Source: Adineta vaga
Taxonomy: Eukaryota; Rotifera
Length of the DNA stretch: 64,000 nt
Assembly: GCA_021613535.1 (NCBI GenBank)
Contig: CP075493.1
Span: 9,176,001 to 9,240,000, forward strand
Direction of reading: 5' to 3'
Positions within the stretch are counted from its first letter, which is position 1; each line of letters begins with the position of its first letter. The notes beneath the pieces are model-generated. The model was not told the DNA's origin. It saw only the letters and a program-made list of their open reading frames with translations, and ran no database searches. Shown piece by piece: positions 47,455 through 61,071 of this stretch. Position numbers and translations under genes: made by a program.

Positions 47455-48415
47455 TCAAGCTCGAAAGAGAATTTTTGATGTTGCACCACGTTTTGATTCT
47501 TGATCTTCATGACTCTAAATAAATTTATTCATTTATATTTCTTGCACATATCAATCTTAAAATGTTTACTTCAAAAACCAATGGTAAATTTCGAGGAATA
47601 TCGGCTACTTCGCGAAATCGAGTTCTAAGAAAGAGACAAGAAAACTTGAATGAAAATAAAATGATTCTCCTAGACAACTACTCACCCAATCCGTTTTGTC
47701 ACATCAGCATTTTTCCAATCTTTTGTCCATAAACTAATTCGGTCACCTTTACTTCGTATTGACACAACACAACCATTGACATGTTGAGCATCTTCAGTGT
47801 ATTGATCACCAATCAATGATAGCAACTGTAAAGAAGTAAAACAAAAATATCAATCCGTAAGCAATCTCGTTTATAACATACAGTAAAAAGCCAATATTTG
47901 TCAAGTTCAGTTGTACGTTGACCTTTATTTAAATTCAAAGACCATCGACCACCGGAACGATTAAATCGATCTTCCCACATTGGTTGCTAAATAGAAAAAA
48001 AACGATATCAAGAAGATGTGAAGCATAAAAGAGACGGCTATCTACGTACAATATGTGTTTTGAAAAGAAGATAATCGCAACCTTGACCTAATCGACTAGC
48101 TACTTGTAAATGATTGTAAACAGACCAGAAACTTTCAACTGTTGATACAGTCGTTATTTGTATAAGATTATCTTTCCATTCACATTGTCGATCGTTTTTA
48201 AAAAACCAAAATGCCCAGGAATCTTCTAATGGAAATGTCAAATCATTGGCTGATTGAATCATTGATGCCATTTCATTAGCAGAATTTTCTTTTTCACATT
48301 GTTCATTTGGAACAGGTGATTTATCTTCTGGTGATAATGGACTAATTGGTGTTGTATATGTCTCATCTGATTGATTATCAGTGGTATCAATTTTGATATT
48401 ATCAGTGACTGACAT
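47455..48415 (-). CDS. EIF4E: Translation initiation factor eIF4E
   Basis: eIF4E binds the mRNA 5' cap and eIF4G. The start at 48415 opens a disordered acidic leader of about 55 residues, then FPLEDSWAFWFFKNDRQCEW (with the first cap-stacking Trp in ECEW position), the dorsal-face VESFWSVYNHLQVASRLGQG and CDYLLFK. After an intron comes QPMWEDRFNRSGGRWSLNLN, with the second cap-stacking Trp followed by Glu, then LLSLIGDQYTEDAQHVNGCV, VSIRSKGDRISLWTKDW and the C-terminal ATSKILFRA. The stop is at 47455-47457. There are five exons with short introns. The length and all key Trp residues fit class I eIF4E. A CTCTTTTTTAG acceptor lies about 23 bases upstream of the start, 153 bases after the RhoGAP stop. 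Bdelloids with spliced-leader caps might need several eIF4E forms, which is inference. Confidence 0.95.
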
Positions 48416-48568
48416 AATTTCTAATGATAAATTCCTATCTAAAAAAGAGCGAAAAAAAAAGGATTAATCAATTGCATAAATGAAAGAATGATTAATTATC
48501 ACAAATATACAAATATCACAAAGAAAATACTGTTGTGAAAGACAAAAAAAAGGAAAAAGAAATCGTTG

Positions 48569-50732
48569 TTAAATATCTGATTGATAGAGTGTTTTTAATT
48601 GCATATTTTCATCTTGTAATTGATCAATTCGTTGTTTTAATTGAAGATTTTCTCTTTCATATTTTAAACGATCTTCTTTAAATGTTTTAGTTACATGATT
48701 AAGTAACATTTCTTTTCGATCAATGATTTGTTTTAATACACGTATTTCATCATGTAATGTTTTGAAATAATCTGGTAATGGATTTGAAGGACATGATGAA
48801 ATATTCATTGTACTTGTATATTGAAGATTATCTGTAGAAGTAAATTGAGGATTAAATGCTCGAGTCATGCTTGTTTTAAAACTTGATAATGATTTACCAA
48901 ATTTGTTGGCAAATGATTTTTTCGTCGTTTTACTAACTGGAGATGAAGCATTGCTATTACAAATTATCTGAATGGGAATATCTATAAAAAAAAACGAAGA
49001 TTTTGATTATTCATCATAATGTGTGAGTATAAAACTAAATTCTTACCTGATCGATGCTTTTTTTCAATAATCATTATCTGATTTTTTGTTCTCTCTTCAT
49101 CGTTAATTGCACCTGCACAAGAGAATCGTTTTGGACGAAGATAAACTTGTTTTCCGATGTTTTCCTCTTCTCTTTCACAGCATGTTACAAATGATTGTTC
49201 ATTATCATTGATCGATTTATCGATTGTAAATTCTGAACAATATTGTGTATCAGTGTTGGTATCTAAATGATCATCCGAACTCAAATTTGAACTATCAACG
49301 GATGAAAATGTAGTAAAACGTATGGAAGGCATGGATGATGAACGTGAATTGATTTTGATCGGTTGTTCATTATTTGATAAAAGTGAAGAAAATGATGAAA
49401 AACCACTAGATTTAGCAATCGATTCATTGTTTGGTTCACATCCTTGATTTGAATTAAACTAAGTGAGTGAGAAAGAAAAAAAGAACAGAATTAAATTGAA
49501 ATTTTTATGAAAATTTCATATATACCAAAAAAAGATATTCACTATGATCGATGAATACTTTAATCAATGGAAATAAATTATAACTGAAAGAAACAAATAG
49601 ATTTCTTTTACCAAATAATCCAAATCTTTACTTATGTCCTTTGATCATATTAAGGTCAAGTTCTTCAGCTGGTCTAATAAGATTATTTCCAAAAGTAACA
49701 GCTAAATTATCTGTATCCATTTTTGTTTCATGAGCATAGTTAGTTAATTTTTTAAGAAATAAACACAAATAAGCCAGAAGTGCATAATTAATACCTGATA
49801 ATGTTCTTTCAATTAATTGTTTTAAACGATCAATATCATTTGTTTGATTATATTTAAATCGTGAACCAAATTCAAAGTATTCATCGAAGTTTTTTACAGG
49901 AATTATTGGTTCAGGTAATGAATGTAAATAAAGTTTTAATAGAGAAGAGATTGTCGCTGGTGAATACGAATTATTTAATTCAATGACAACACCACGATCG
50001 TACATATCACGTAATTCTTTTATTGAAGATTGTTTACCTGGTATTCTAAGACAGAAAAAAAAGATCGAGAACTAATGAATGTTAATTTACAATAGAATTC
50101 TTACCGAAATAAACCAACAAATGTTGAACCATATTCGAGTAAAAATTCACAACATTGTCGAACAATAAATGGAACAGAAGATGATTTATCATGAGAATAT
50201 TTGAATGTATTTTCTAATGATTGACCAAAAATACCTAATCAAAAAAAGGAAAATTAAATCCTATCTAACCCATCATTTGATTTACATACCGCCACCAATT
50301 CGACTGTAGGCTGTTCGTTTCAATGCTAAAAACCAACAATCATATTCATCTTTTGATTCCGTTTGTAACAAATGAATTTCATCTAAATAGCATTTAAAAA
50401 TAGAACAAAACATTTTTTTCATATTTCATCAAATCGATATCTTACTATCTAATTTAATTTCAATTGTATTATCAGATGAAGATTCACAATCATTCATCAA
50501 AATATTCGGTAAAAGTTTTATCCATTCACGATAACGTCTATCTATTTTTGAAGCAATGAATAAAATAGCTTTGTCCCAATCTATGATACAATATCGACGA
50601 TGCCATTTTGAATGCGAGTGTAATTTAACTTTGAGCCATCCTAAATATAAATTTTTCCAATGATAATAATCGAAAAAACATAATCAGTAAATAACCTTGT
50701 TTAGGATTAATATCTAAATCATCGTTCGACAT
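48569..50732 (-). CDS. PH-RhoGAP-coiled-coil protein (ARHGAP22/24/25-like)
   Basis: Proteins of this layout switch off Rac/Rho GTPases at membranes. The start at 50732 gives MSNDDLDINPKQ and then a PH domain (GWLKVKLHSHSKWHRRYCII; ESKDEYDCWFLALKRTAYSR). The RhoGAP domain follows: VPFIVRQCCEFLLEYGSTFV, the arginine-finger motif GLFRIPGKQSSIKELR, LLKLYLHSLPEPIIPVKNFD and DNLAVTFGNNLIRP. A Ser-rich linker leads to a C-terminal coiled coil (LHDEIRVLKQIIDRKEML; RENLQLKQRIDQLQDENM), ending at 48569. PH, GAP and coiled coil in this order is the FilGAP group. It has about eight exons. The catalytic Arg and Asn are present, so it should be active. Confidence 0.88.
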
Positions 50733-51476
50733 TGTATCGATTTATTGGACAGAGGATTTTTTTATATCGACATGAGAAAAATCAATGTATATTTGCTTTT
50801 TTCTATCCAATCATTGATTAGAATCGTAGAGGATCAAGGACTAAATCTGATTGGTTCAAATAGAAGAAAGACGCATATAAGGGCGTGAGTGAGAAACAAT
50901 GAATCGAGAAAAAAAATGAACTATGAATTACGTCCATATCATAATGAAAATATTCGAAATATCAGATTTGAATCACTTTTTGAGTGCAAGAGAAACCATT
51001 AATACTTTACCTACTGTTATTTATAGTTATCGATATTGAATAAGAATTTATGATGTATTTTAATCAAAGAAAAAGAAAGCATCATCATTTTTTTATGTCT
51101 TGTTGAGATTGAACTGTCGTAATAAATAGAATAAAGAAGAAATTTGTCTTGCTTATAAACGATATGTTTCTCAAATGATATATAACGTCGTTTGATTCTT
51201 ATCATTAAGAGGTACGTTTCAGTTAGTTATCGAAGAAGATTCGTGTTTTACAAAGACAGTAACATTTTACATGGTACATTTTCCGTGACATGAATTGTTT
51301 GAATTGATAATTGAAAAAAAAATCACAAGTTTCTCTTGTTTGAACTCAATTTCCTAGCTTTCTATTTGTACTTTCAAATGAACTCTAATTTCTCCATGAA
51401 CACCGCACATAAACATTCAGTTCTATGTGTTATAAGTCAATTCCATATATTTGAATTTAAAAAAGAAAAGATGTTT
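50733..51476. other. Intergenic between RhoGAP gene and histone cluster
   Basis: AT-rich sequence holding the promoter of the RhoGAP gene and the distal 3' flank of histone H4. Open frames of about 60 codons here have no signature. Confidence 0.5.
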
Positions 51477-51492
51477 AGCCCTAAAGAGGGCT
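51477..51492 (-). terminator. Histone 3' stem-loop (H4)
   Basis: On the minus strand AGCCCTCTTTAGGGCT forms a 6-base-pair stem with a 4-base loop, 86 bases after the H4 stop. It is preceded by CCCAAC. This is the 3' processing signal of replication-dependent histone mRNAs, with the same stem and loop sizes as the metazoan consensus but an A-U outermost pair and a loop of CUUU. The same 16 bases occur after H3, H2B and H2A. Confidence 0.9.
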
Positions 51493-51577
51493 GTTGGGTT
51501 TTAGTGGATTTTTTTTTATAGTTTTATTTTGAGAGTGATATTATTCATCTCAACCGGCCAAGCAGTAAACAAACCGC

Positions 51578-52731
<1,154 letters not shown>

Positions 52732-52807
52732 GTGTGAAAAGCTGAAAGATTAGATTTGAGATGAATCACATCACTCTCAACAAACAACAAAATATTTAAA
52801 ACCCAAC

Positions 52808-52823
52808 AGCCCTCTTTAGGGCT
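52808..52823 (+). terminator. Histone 3' stem-loop (H3)
   Basis: AGCCCTCTTTAGGGCT, 76 bases after the H3 stop and preceded by ACCCAAC. It is identical to the elements of the other three histone genes, which argues for ongoing homogenisation or strong selection. Confidence 0.9.
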
Positions 52824-53520
52824 AATACATTTTATATTCAAATATATGGAACAAAGTTATAAAAACACATTTTGAAATTGTAAATCAATGAACTTTTGTT
52901 CTTTTTCTCGTGAAGAATGAAATAGAAGAATGAATGAACTTTCATAGGAAAAAGACCAAAATAGATACATCTATACATTTAATGATGATCTGATATTTTC
53001 GAGAGGCTTCTTATCGTTTTCGATTTGTGTTATTAATTGAAGAAGCAAAAACAAAACAACGAAATATATAACATAAAATGTTCAATGCTATGGTCATATC
53101 ATATGAATGGAAGAACGAAACAAATCAATGAGGTCATAGGTTACGACGGCTGCATTTTCATGCAAATATCATCTTCTTTCTTTTCATAGAACGACTCAAT
53201 CGTATTGGCGAGATAGGAAATCTTTTGTTTTGCATAGAATCACATCTTTTTTGAATTATCCAATACGAAATGCATTTTCTGTCTCAGCCGTATTCTTTCT
53301 GCCATTGTGAAAAACATTTAATCATCGACATTCTATTTTTCTTTTTTTGTAAATAAGTCAATAAAAATCGTTTATGATTGTTGAAAATGAATTGAACCCA
53401 ATTTTATTTATTTATCTATTGAATGAATATCTAAATCTACCATACAAGAAGAAGACAGCAACAAATTCATGAAAACGTATTTTGACGACAAATCCATATT
53501 TTTTAAATTTAAGATATATT
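52824..53520. other. Spacer between the two histone pairs
   Basis: About 700 AT-rich bases between the convergent 3' ends of H3 and H2B. No coding signal, and no H1 gene is found here. Confidence 0.6.
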
Positions 53521-53536
53521 AGCCCTAAAGAGGGCT
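53521..53536 (-). terminator. Histone 3' stem-loop (H2B)
   Basis: The same 16-base stem-loop on the minus strand, about 60 bases after the H2B stop, with the CCCAAC leader. Confidence 0.9.
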
Positions 53537-53600
53537 GTTGGGTTTTAAGGTTTCTTTTTAATTGAGAGTGTTGGCAATCATCTCATTATCAAGTCACCAT

Positions 53601-54049
<449 letters not shown>

Positions 54050-54315
54050 AATGAAATTGTTGTATTAATCGACTTTGTTGACGAAGAATAGATGAATATA
54101 TGAGAGTGAGTATGAACGATTGTGTATTCTTATATAGACCAGTTCACTGACAACATTTTTGAACGAATAGGAACGCATCTTTCTTCAGTTCCTATTGGTT
54201 CATTTGTATGTCAATATCAAATGTCTATATATAGACAAAGAAAAAAGGACGCTCAGTTTATTCTACACGTTCATCAACAAGCTTTTTTAAATTCTATTAA
54301 TTAATAATTAAAATT
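54050..54315. promoter_or_regulatory. Bidirectional H2B/H2A promoter region
   Basis: A 266-base region between divergent starts with TATATA boxes facing both ways (near 54131-54136 and 54226-54233) and a CTATTGG box near 54193, similar in layout to the H4/H3 promoter. Confidence 0.6.
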
Positions 54316-54848
<533 letters not shown>

Positions 54849-54893
54849 AGAATGAAAAATTCAAATTAGAAAGCAATTCAAATAAAACCCAAC

Positions 54894-54909
54894 AGCCCTC
54901 TTTAGGGCT
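54894..54909 (+). terminator. Histone 3' stem-loop (H2A)
   Basis: The same 16-base element, about 45 bases after the H2A stop and preceded by ACCCAAC. Its presence shows that this divergent H2A is expressed as a replication-dependent histone. Confidence 0.9.
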
Positions 54910-56254
54910 AAAACATATTTTAAATTCATAAAATGTTTGATTTTTGTTTATTCATACGAACAGAAATAAATTGTATATTATTTATTGAATCTAATAGCCT
55001 TTGTTTTTGCTTAACAAGAAGTTCATTGTATAGAAATTGATCGTCTCTGATATGGATACTCACTATTTTTGATAAAACTCATGATTGAAAAAAGAATTTC
55101 TCTACTACATACCACACATACACAGAATACTTGCATTTACTAATTTATATTCAATGATATCGATAAGATAAATGAGAAAACTTGTGAAATCTCACTGCTA
55201 TTAGTAGTTGTCTGGTGTGTTTGTCTTATGACTCATCTATAACTGTCTTTAAGAAACCAATTCGTGTAAACAGCGCTACAATCAATGATAACTATTAATT
55301 AATTCGAAAAATTTCTATTTTCATTATAATTAATATTTTCATGGCTAGAATTAGTTTTGAGGTAAAAAAATTAACTTTTCTTTTCATCCTATTTGGAGGT
55401 CCAAAAACCGATAAAATTCGATTATATCACAGAATGGCTGCCATATCGAAAAGGAAAAAATAAAATAATATCTAAAGTCAATGTATTTCGGATAGTAATG
55501 AAAATCTATCATCCGTAAGTTGAATTTTCGTTTGAAAATAGATTTATCATAATGAATTCTCTTAGGAAAAAGTTATTGAGCAAAAATCAACATCTATGAA
55601 CGATTTGCGTCCTTATCGAAGCCATTAATCAATGTGGCAAATGTCGAAATCGATTCTTTGTCGAATGTTAACGATTGTTTTGGCAGTAAAATGTTTCAAA
55701 AATCAACTACGCTCAACTCACAAAGTAATGAAGAATTGTGAAAAATTCAATCGCTTCGAATGTTGAAAATCTGTATACATCTCACCCACAGGCATGTAGT
55801 TGTATCTTTGATCATAATATTCAAGAATCTCATTCCACGATATACTTCCGAAAAGTAAACAATCGAATAAAGACAAAGAAAAAAAAAACTAAACACGATG
55901 AAGACTATCCACAGGTGGGAATGAAAACATTCATTTATCTTTATTGAAATCTTCTTTTCATTTAGAAAGTAGATGATCACATAATACCGTCATTACTTCA
56001 AGTAAATTATTTCATTTACATATTTTCAGTTTTGTTCTAACTTAATCGATTCTTTGGCAATGAAAGTTTATGTCAATCATAGTATGAAAATAGATTACTA
56101 TTATCATGCTTTCATGACAACATTCAGATGAGTGAATGAATGAGAAATATGAAATGAAACAGAAAAATCTTTTCATGTTCGAATAATTTTAATTTGTCGA
56201 TCTTCTTCTAGATAAAATTTTATTGAAATAGTATGTATCATCTACGTTAATCGA
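54910..56254. other. Intergenic, no gene recognised
   Basis: About 1.3 kb of AT-rich sequence between H2A and mS22. Frames of about 70 codons at 55738-55980 on both strands lack signatures. The last part should hold the mS22 promoter. Confidence 0.5.
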
Positions 56255-57874
56255 ATGTTGCGTTCAATAATTCGTCCAAGCACATGTGTGCGATGTTTAA
56301 TCAATCGAATTCAATACAATAGTACCAATAAAAGTTTGTATTCAACATTTGGATGGCAAAATTTGAATAGAAAATTATTTAGGTAAATCTGAAACTGATC
56401 CAAGTGCAGTATTTATTCGGAAAGATGTTCAAGATCTATTAACAAATATCACTGGTTTTGATCTTTCACGAATATTTCGTCAACGAACGAATAAAAGTCT
56501 CGATCGAATCGTTTATAAATATTTAACAGATAAACAACTCAAAGAAGTACGTATGTATTATTCGAATATCTTTTCATTCAATTTATTTGATTTGTCATAG
56601 GAACAAGACAAAACGATTGAACGAGGTCAAGCAAAACTTCAGATGCCACCCATTCTATCCGAAGCGAAGGAGAATGTTGAAGTTTTGGAAAAAGATGAAA
56701 TGTTAAGTGGATTTTCGTCGAGTAAACATCTATTTATTGATATATCACTTGGAATACCAATACGAGTATGTTTAGTTGTTTTGTTTCATCATAAAAAAAA
56801 AATAAAGTTTTCTTCGATTAGAATCGTTTAATTGTTGCTCGTGATGTTGATGGAACATTACGAACAGCAACATTGGATGAAAAACGACGAATGAGACAAA
56901 TCTATTTTCCTATTTCAGGAAGAGAACTAGTTATGCCAAAAATGTTTGAAGAAGAATATTTAGAAGTAAGAAAACTTACCATCATTTTTTTTATATATCA
57001 AAAGATTGAAATTTTTCTTTTTTGTATTTTATTTAGAAAATTTTAGAACGAGGTGATTATGAATTTATACTCGATCGTGCATGCACTCAATTCGAACCTG
57101 ATGATGAAGAATATATACGTGTAAGTCGTTCGATAAATTTTGTTCATAAAACTTTTTAACAAAATACATTTTTAGGTAACACATAGAATATATGAACATA
57201 TTGATCAAACAAATTCTTATAATTTACTTCGATCAACACGACATTTTGGTCCAATGGCATTCTATTATGTTTGGTTTAAGAAAATTGATCGACTTATGAA
57301 TGATATGATTAGCAGAAATTTGTAAGTTTTATTGATTTATTTGATGGTGGGAATATGAAAATTAAGAGTCAATAGTATAGCTCGAATGTACTCTAACTTT
57401 AAATAGGTTAGTTGTAGTGTTGTTTCCAGACCGGAAGTACATTTGATTTGAAGTGCGTCACAATTCATCGTTTAATATCTCAGATACAATAGATGAATGA
57501 TTTTCGATGCAGTGATTGCCTATTTTGTATTCTCACAGTTGTCTATAGATCATATTTTGAATATATGATTATTTATTGTAATAAATAATAACTTTTGTGT
57601 TCGATTTAGAATCAATGATGCTACTGCGCTACTTCAACTCTATGCAATTATGCATCCGGATTCCAAAGTCGCCACATATGATTTTCATGATACGGATCCT
57701 CATCGTCTTATTGAAGTATAAATATTTTCAAAAATTCGAATGATTTTGTATTATCCTTTCTTCTATTGTGTTTTCTAGACATATATCATCCATGAAGCTC
57801 GAATACCCGATTTACTTAATGAAACATTTCGTCAACACATTCGAAAAACTCAGGCAGCTGTGGCGAATAGATAG
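56255..57874 (+). CDS. MRPS22: Mitochondrial small ribosomal subunit protein mS22
   Basis: mS22 is an animal-specific protein of the mitoribosome small subunit. The ATG at 56255 gives a basic, Arg-rich leader (MLRSIIRPSTCVRCLINR) fitting a mitochondrial presequence. The body follows after a short intron: AVFIRKDVQDLLTNITGFDL, LQMPPILSEAKENVEVLEKD, SSKHLFIDISLGIPIR, RDVDGTLRTATLDEKRRM, then YFPISGRELVMP, CTQFEPDDEEYIRVTHRIYE and SYNLLRSTRHFGPMAFYYVW. One intron (about 57324-57608) is near 285 bases; the others are about 60. The stop is at 57872-57874. The match to the family is continuous in order. The downstream uS8 start is only 135 bases away. Confidence 0.92.
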
Positions 57875-57953
57875 ATTTTTTCACTGTTCTTGTTTGATTA
57901 GCTTTAGAAAGAAAATGAAACAAAAGTTGTTGTTTTTTTTAATGTTGATATAC

Positions 57954-57966
57954 GTTCTCTTTTCAG
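57954..57966 (+). promoter_or_regulatory. Splice acceptor before uS8 (possible trans-splice site)
   Basis: A pyrimidine-rich tract ending TTCTCTTTTCAG lies 44 bases before the uS8 start, with no AATAAA between it and the mS22 stop. It could accept a spliced leader onto uS8 in a bicistronic transcript; alternatively it ends a 5' UTR intron. Confidence 0.45.
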
Positions 57967-58009
57967 ATCTACGTGTATTTAACATACATACACAGATAAT
58001 TCATTCATC

Positions 58010-58573
58010 ATGGTTCACATGAATGTTCTTGCAGACGCACTCAAGTCAATAAACAATGCTGAAAAACGCCATAAACGTCAAGTTATCATTCGACCATGTT
58101 CAAAAGTCATCGTCAAGTTTCTCACTGTCATGATGAAACATGGTAAAAGACAAAGAGCGATGAAATATTCGTTAAGAAAACTTTATTTATTGCAATTTTT
58201 CTTTTCTTTTCAAGGTTATATTGGCGAATTTGAAATAGTCGATGATCATCGAAGTGGTAAAATAGTTGTTAATTTAAACGGTCGATTAAATAAAGTAGGA
58301 TCAGTTGAAGATTAAATCATGTTTATTTTCTTTCGGTTCAAGTGCGGTGTGATCAGTCCTCGTTTTGATTGTCCAATTCGTGATATTGAAACTTGGACAA
58401 AGAATCTTTTACCATCACGTCAATTTGGGTAGATTTTCAAATCAAATTTGTTTTTTTATTTTTCTTTTCCATCTACTAGATACGTCGTATTAACAACTTC
58501 ACATGGTATTTTAGATCATGAAGAAGCTCGACGAAAACATACTGGTGGTAAAGTTCTCGGATTTTTCTTTTAA
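58010..58573 (+). CDS. RPS15A: 40S ribosomal protein uS8 (RPS15A)
   Basis: uS8 is an rRNA-binding protein of the cytosolic small subunit. The ATG at 58010 gives [20 protein letters not shown], the family start, followed by [20 protein letters not shown]. Introns at about 58142-58213, 58289-58339 and 58430-58480 are removed to give [46 protein letters not shown] and [20 protein letters not shown], ending KVLGFFF at 58571-58573. The total of about 130 residues equals the usual length. Introns are 50 to 70 bases. Confidence 0.97.
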
Positions 58574-61071
58574 AATCTTCGAGATGATTCAGTATTCGAT
58601 CAACAAACAAAATTAAAAAATAACAACAATTCGATTGATTTTGTTTTTGTTATTGTACCAGCAAAGAATAAAAAAAAGAAAAAGAATCCGAAAAACAAAA
58701 TATACACATATAAATAAGAACTTTCATGTTCACTATTCAAATGTGTCAAATGAACAATAGATACTTGACAAAAAGAATGAAGACTATAATGAAAGATTTG
58801 AAATTCATTCGATCATTTGTTTTTTCGTTGTTTTGTTCAATTACAGTTTAATGAACATACCTTCCGGCTCATTATATCATTCATATATGAATAGATAGTG
58901 CATAGGTAATAAGAGAAAGGAAAAACAGATCATTCCATTCAATTCCATTTTTGTATGTGTGTATGAAGAAAGAAAAGCATCGATGTCAATATCCGATGAT
59001 AGAAAAAGTATGGAAAGATATGTATATACAATGATAATTTCTTCTATCGAACTGGGTTTTTTTCTCTTTGTATATGATCATTCGTCTTTATATGCATGTC
59101 ATTTGGTGTCTTGTCGACATTGGTAATCATCGATCAATGTTCTTTACATTTGTTCAGGAATGAAAAAGAGAAGAGGCAAATTTCATTACTTCATTATCGT
59201 CTCGTCGTTTGTTTTCAAAGAATAAATATTAACTTCAACATCGAGAATAGACATACATATATATATATATATATCTTTTTACATTATCTCGAAAAAAGAA
59301 ATAGTTTTAACTTCTTCGATATAATAGACATTCATAGCAAGAAAAAAGAAAGAAAATGAGTAAATTATTTCTATCGTTGGTAAGTGAAAAAGAATAGCCC
59401 TGGAAATGTTCCCCTCTCTCATTTCCGCTTCGATGATAAAATAGAATGATTGTAGCAAAATAACAGGAAAAAGTCAGTTTAATCGTCTTCTTTCTTTTTT
59501 TTAATACAAGTAAATCTTTCTCTATAGATATGGTACTAATCCATATTAGGAATAAGAAACATTGTATATGTATATTTACTCAATACACTTGTATTACTTC
59601 AATGGATTATGCACGAACATGATTATTAGCATATAACAACAAAAGTCTGACGAATAAGTATAAGCTTGAAAGAACTTCGTTTCTCTCTCTCTCTCTCCCT
59701 CTCTTTCTGTTTGATTCTCATATTTGATGATGAGTAGATATCATTGATTATGTAATAGGTATGTTGAAGAAGGACAGGCGCGTTTATATTTATTCTTGAT
59801 ATGTGTGTGTGTGTATGTGTATAAATGATCGTATTACGGCGTGATAAGAAACATTTATCCAATACTATTGACAACTTTGTTTATTTTTAATACTCAATTA
59901 TGATTATCAGACGGACACATAAGTGAGATTAACGAGTATTGGTTTTATCGAAACTCTAAGTGATTCAATTACAATCATGCTGAGAATGTTTCATGTTATC
60001 TCTTCTTTTTTTTTTAAGTTACTTTGTTTAATGTACTACTAATCTTAAAGAGATATTAGATGGCTTTTCATTTCTAATTAACTTGTAAAAATGAAAGAAA
60101 AAGATGATTACTTGTTACCTTAAAAACTACTTGAGAATGTTAGGAGAGAAACTATTTCTAGCAATTGTAACATTTTAACGTTTGAAACATTTTGAATTCG
60201 TGCACTGATATAAACATAGACGCATAAACACATAGATAGGCATAGTAATAAGAGACCTATATCGGCTGAAAGCGATGACGATGACTCTTGTTACTCGATA
60301 CAAACTACAAACATACATAAATATGATTGTATTAGTCGTTGTTCGATAAGGATAAGTATAAACATGACACATGCGTAATGAAGAGAAAGAGAGCGAGAAG
60401 TAATTGTATTTATGCCTCACCGACAATGAAACCTTATCGATTTCTTTTGCGTTCATATTCAAATGATAGATTTTTCTTCTTGTTTCACTAGTTGATAATT
60501 AAAAAGAAAAGAAGAACTTTTCGTGTTACTTATACTGTTCATCTACATTCTTTCTTTTCAAGAGACATAAAAAGAAAAGGAACGGTAGAACATTGATTAA
60601 TTCAAGTACTGCGTGCATCTAAGCATGAAGTAAAAGTAAAGAAGATGAACTGTCGTTCTTCTGTTAAATTAACCGTAGGTCTATGTGACACAATGGATCT
60701 ATTCTAATCATTAAGTTTTTTTTCACAGAGAATGAGACACACTCTCTCGTTTTTTTTCTCTTCTCTTCTCCTTCTTTACTAAACATTAAACTATAAAGAG
60801 TAACATACTGATCGGTCGACAACGGAAAAATTACGTGACATTATTATTTTCTTTGTTATCGTTTTCTTTCTAAATTGTATTTTATATATGCATAGATGTT
60901 AACAGATCAATGAATCGTATGTCATTAAAGTGTTGATAATGCCTCTTTCTCTCTCTCTCTCTCATACAGTTTTTTTTATCGCTCTATTTTCAGATCTTTA
61001 TGCTTGGCAATGTAATTTAACATTAGTTTGCATAACTGATTTGTATATGTAAAAATCGGTTTTATTTTACA
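58574..61071. other. Intergenic, no gene recognised; simple repeats
   Basis: About 2.5 kb of AT-rich DNA with an (AT)n run near 59258-59273, CT runs near 59681-59705 and 60946-60963, and a short GT run near 59801-59813. Open frames here come from repeats. The distal part probably holds the promoter of the DLC1-like gene. Confidence 0.5.
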
